A DNA stretch of 64,000 nt from Alcaligenes sp. SDU_A2 (GTDB lineage: Bacteria; Pseudomonadota; Gammaproteobacteria; Burkholderiales; Burkholderiaceae_B). The position numbers were made by a program, and so were the translations under genes. The notes under the pieces are model-generated. The model was not told where the DNA came from. It worked only from the letters and a program-made list of their open reading frames with translations, and did not search any database. Shown here piece by piece: positions 63,781 through 64,000 of the stretch; the stretch's first letter is position 1, and each line of letters opens with the position of its first letter. The stretch is from contig NZ_CP151273.1 in NCBI RefSeq assembly GCF_038237375.1, forward strand, positions 930,001 through 994,000, in the 5' to 3' direction.

Positions 63781-64000
63781 TGGACGCTATTGCACCTTTG
63801 CTCGCCGCGACCATCAATGCCGGCACCCCGCTGATGCTGGCGGCACTGGGTCTGCTGATCAACGAAAAGTCCGGCGTCATCAACCTGGGCTCTGAAGGCA
63901 TGATGCTGATGGCGGCCATTGTGGGGTTTGCCGTGGCGGTGCAGACCGGCAATGCCGGCCTGGGTTTTGTGCTGGGGGCGCTGACCGGCATGGTCATGGC
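63780..64000 (+). CDS. Nucleoside-type ABC transporter permease 2 (YufQ/NupQ-like), partial
   Basis: The first 73 codons; the gene continues beyond the window. MDAIAPLLAATINAGTPLMLAALGLLINEKSGVINLGSEGMMLMAAI is the family N-terminus and shows membrane segments. Its ATG shares one base with the previous stop (TAATG). It should pair with the preceding permease. Confidence 0.92.
   Translation, partial: MDAIAPLLAATINAGTPLMLAALGLLINEKSGVINLGSEGMMLMAAIVGFAVAVQTGNAGLGFVLGALTGMVM

Overview
The window looks like chromosomal DNA of a betaproteobacterium of the order Burkholderiales, most likely family Alcaligenaceae (Bordetella/Alcaligenes relatives). This rests on high GC, the gene orders ribBA-ribH-nusB-thiL-pgpA-pncC and fdx-coaD-rsmD/ftsY, a CIRCE-controlled groES-groEL operon and abundant LysR regulators. 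The genus is not certain. I saw no rRNA, tRNA, CRISPR array, phage or intact insertion sequence. Almost all of the window is tightly packed protein genes.

Layout. 1-4.7 kb: a leftward peptide ABC transporter operon (binding protein, two permeases, two ATPases, the last cut by the window edge). 4.9-11.9 kb: a divergent LysR gene, then a branched-chain-amino-acid-type transporter operon with a fused LivH-LivM permease, a DUF924 protein and a MobA-like nucleotidyltransferase. 11.9-24.7 kb: YcgR, an imino-acid reductase, YidB-like protein, MetY, AsmA with a MOSC-N-only protein, ferredoxin, CoaD, RsmD, FtsY, a CYTH-CHAD phosphatase and an IclR regulator. 24.9-32.5 kb: riboflavin, NusB, thiamine, phospholipid, PncC, PyrF, DgkA and GroE housekeeping genes.

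32.5-45 kb is the accessory-looking part. It holds an 0.8-kb orphan stretch, a CsoR/RcnR-family sensor with an RcnA-like nickel/cobalt exporter, an oxidoreductase with its TetR repressor and two copies of one operator, heptanucleotide repeat arrays with G-quadruplex potential, a LuxR-type regulator, an amidase, a diguanylate cyclase, pirin with a divergent LysR, MgtC, and a second TetR facing an NTF2-like gene over paired operators.

45-64 kb is metabolic: phosphate acyltransferase with acetate kinase; the APS-reductase branch of sulfate assimilation (cysH-cysD-cysN); a DMT exporter divergent from a MocR regulator; ahpC-ahpF behind a good OxyR-like site; a LysR gene with a succinyl-CoA:acetate CoA-transferase bracketed by two copies of an unidentified dispersed repeat; a LysE-type exporter with diaminopimelate dehydrogenase; and a purine/nucleoside-type ABC transporter running off the end.

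Nothing here is convincingly a wholly new multi-gene system. The best leads are the bipartite repeat around the CoA-transferase locus, the heptanucleotide/G4 tract, the metal sensor with a Cys-His-Cys triad and a possibly leaderless promoter, the RibBA with an apparently dead GTP cyclohydrolase half, the MOSC-N-only protein, and several well-defined operators.
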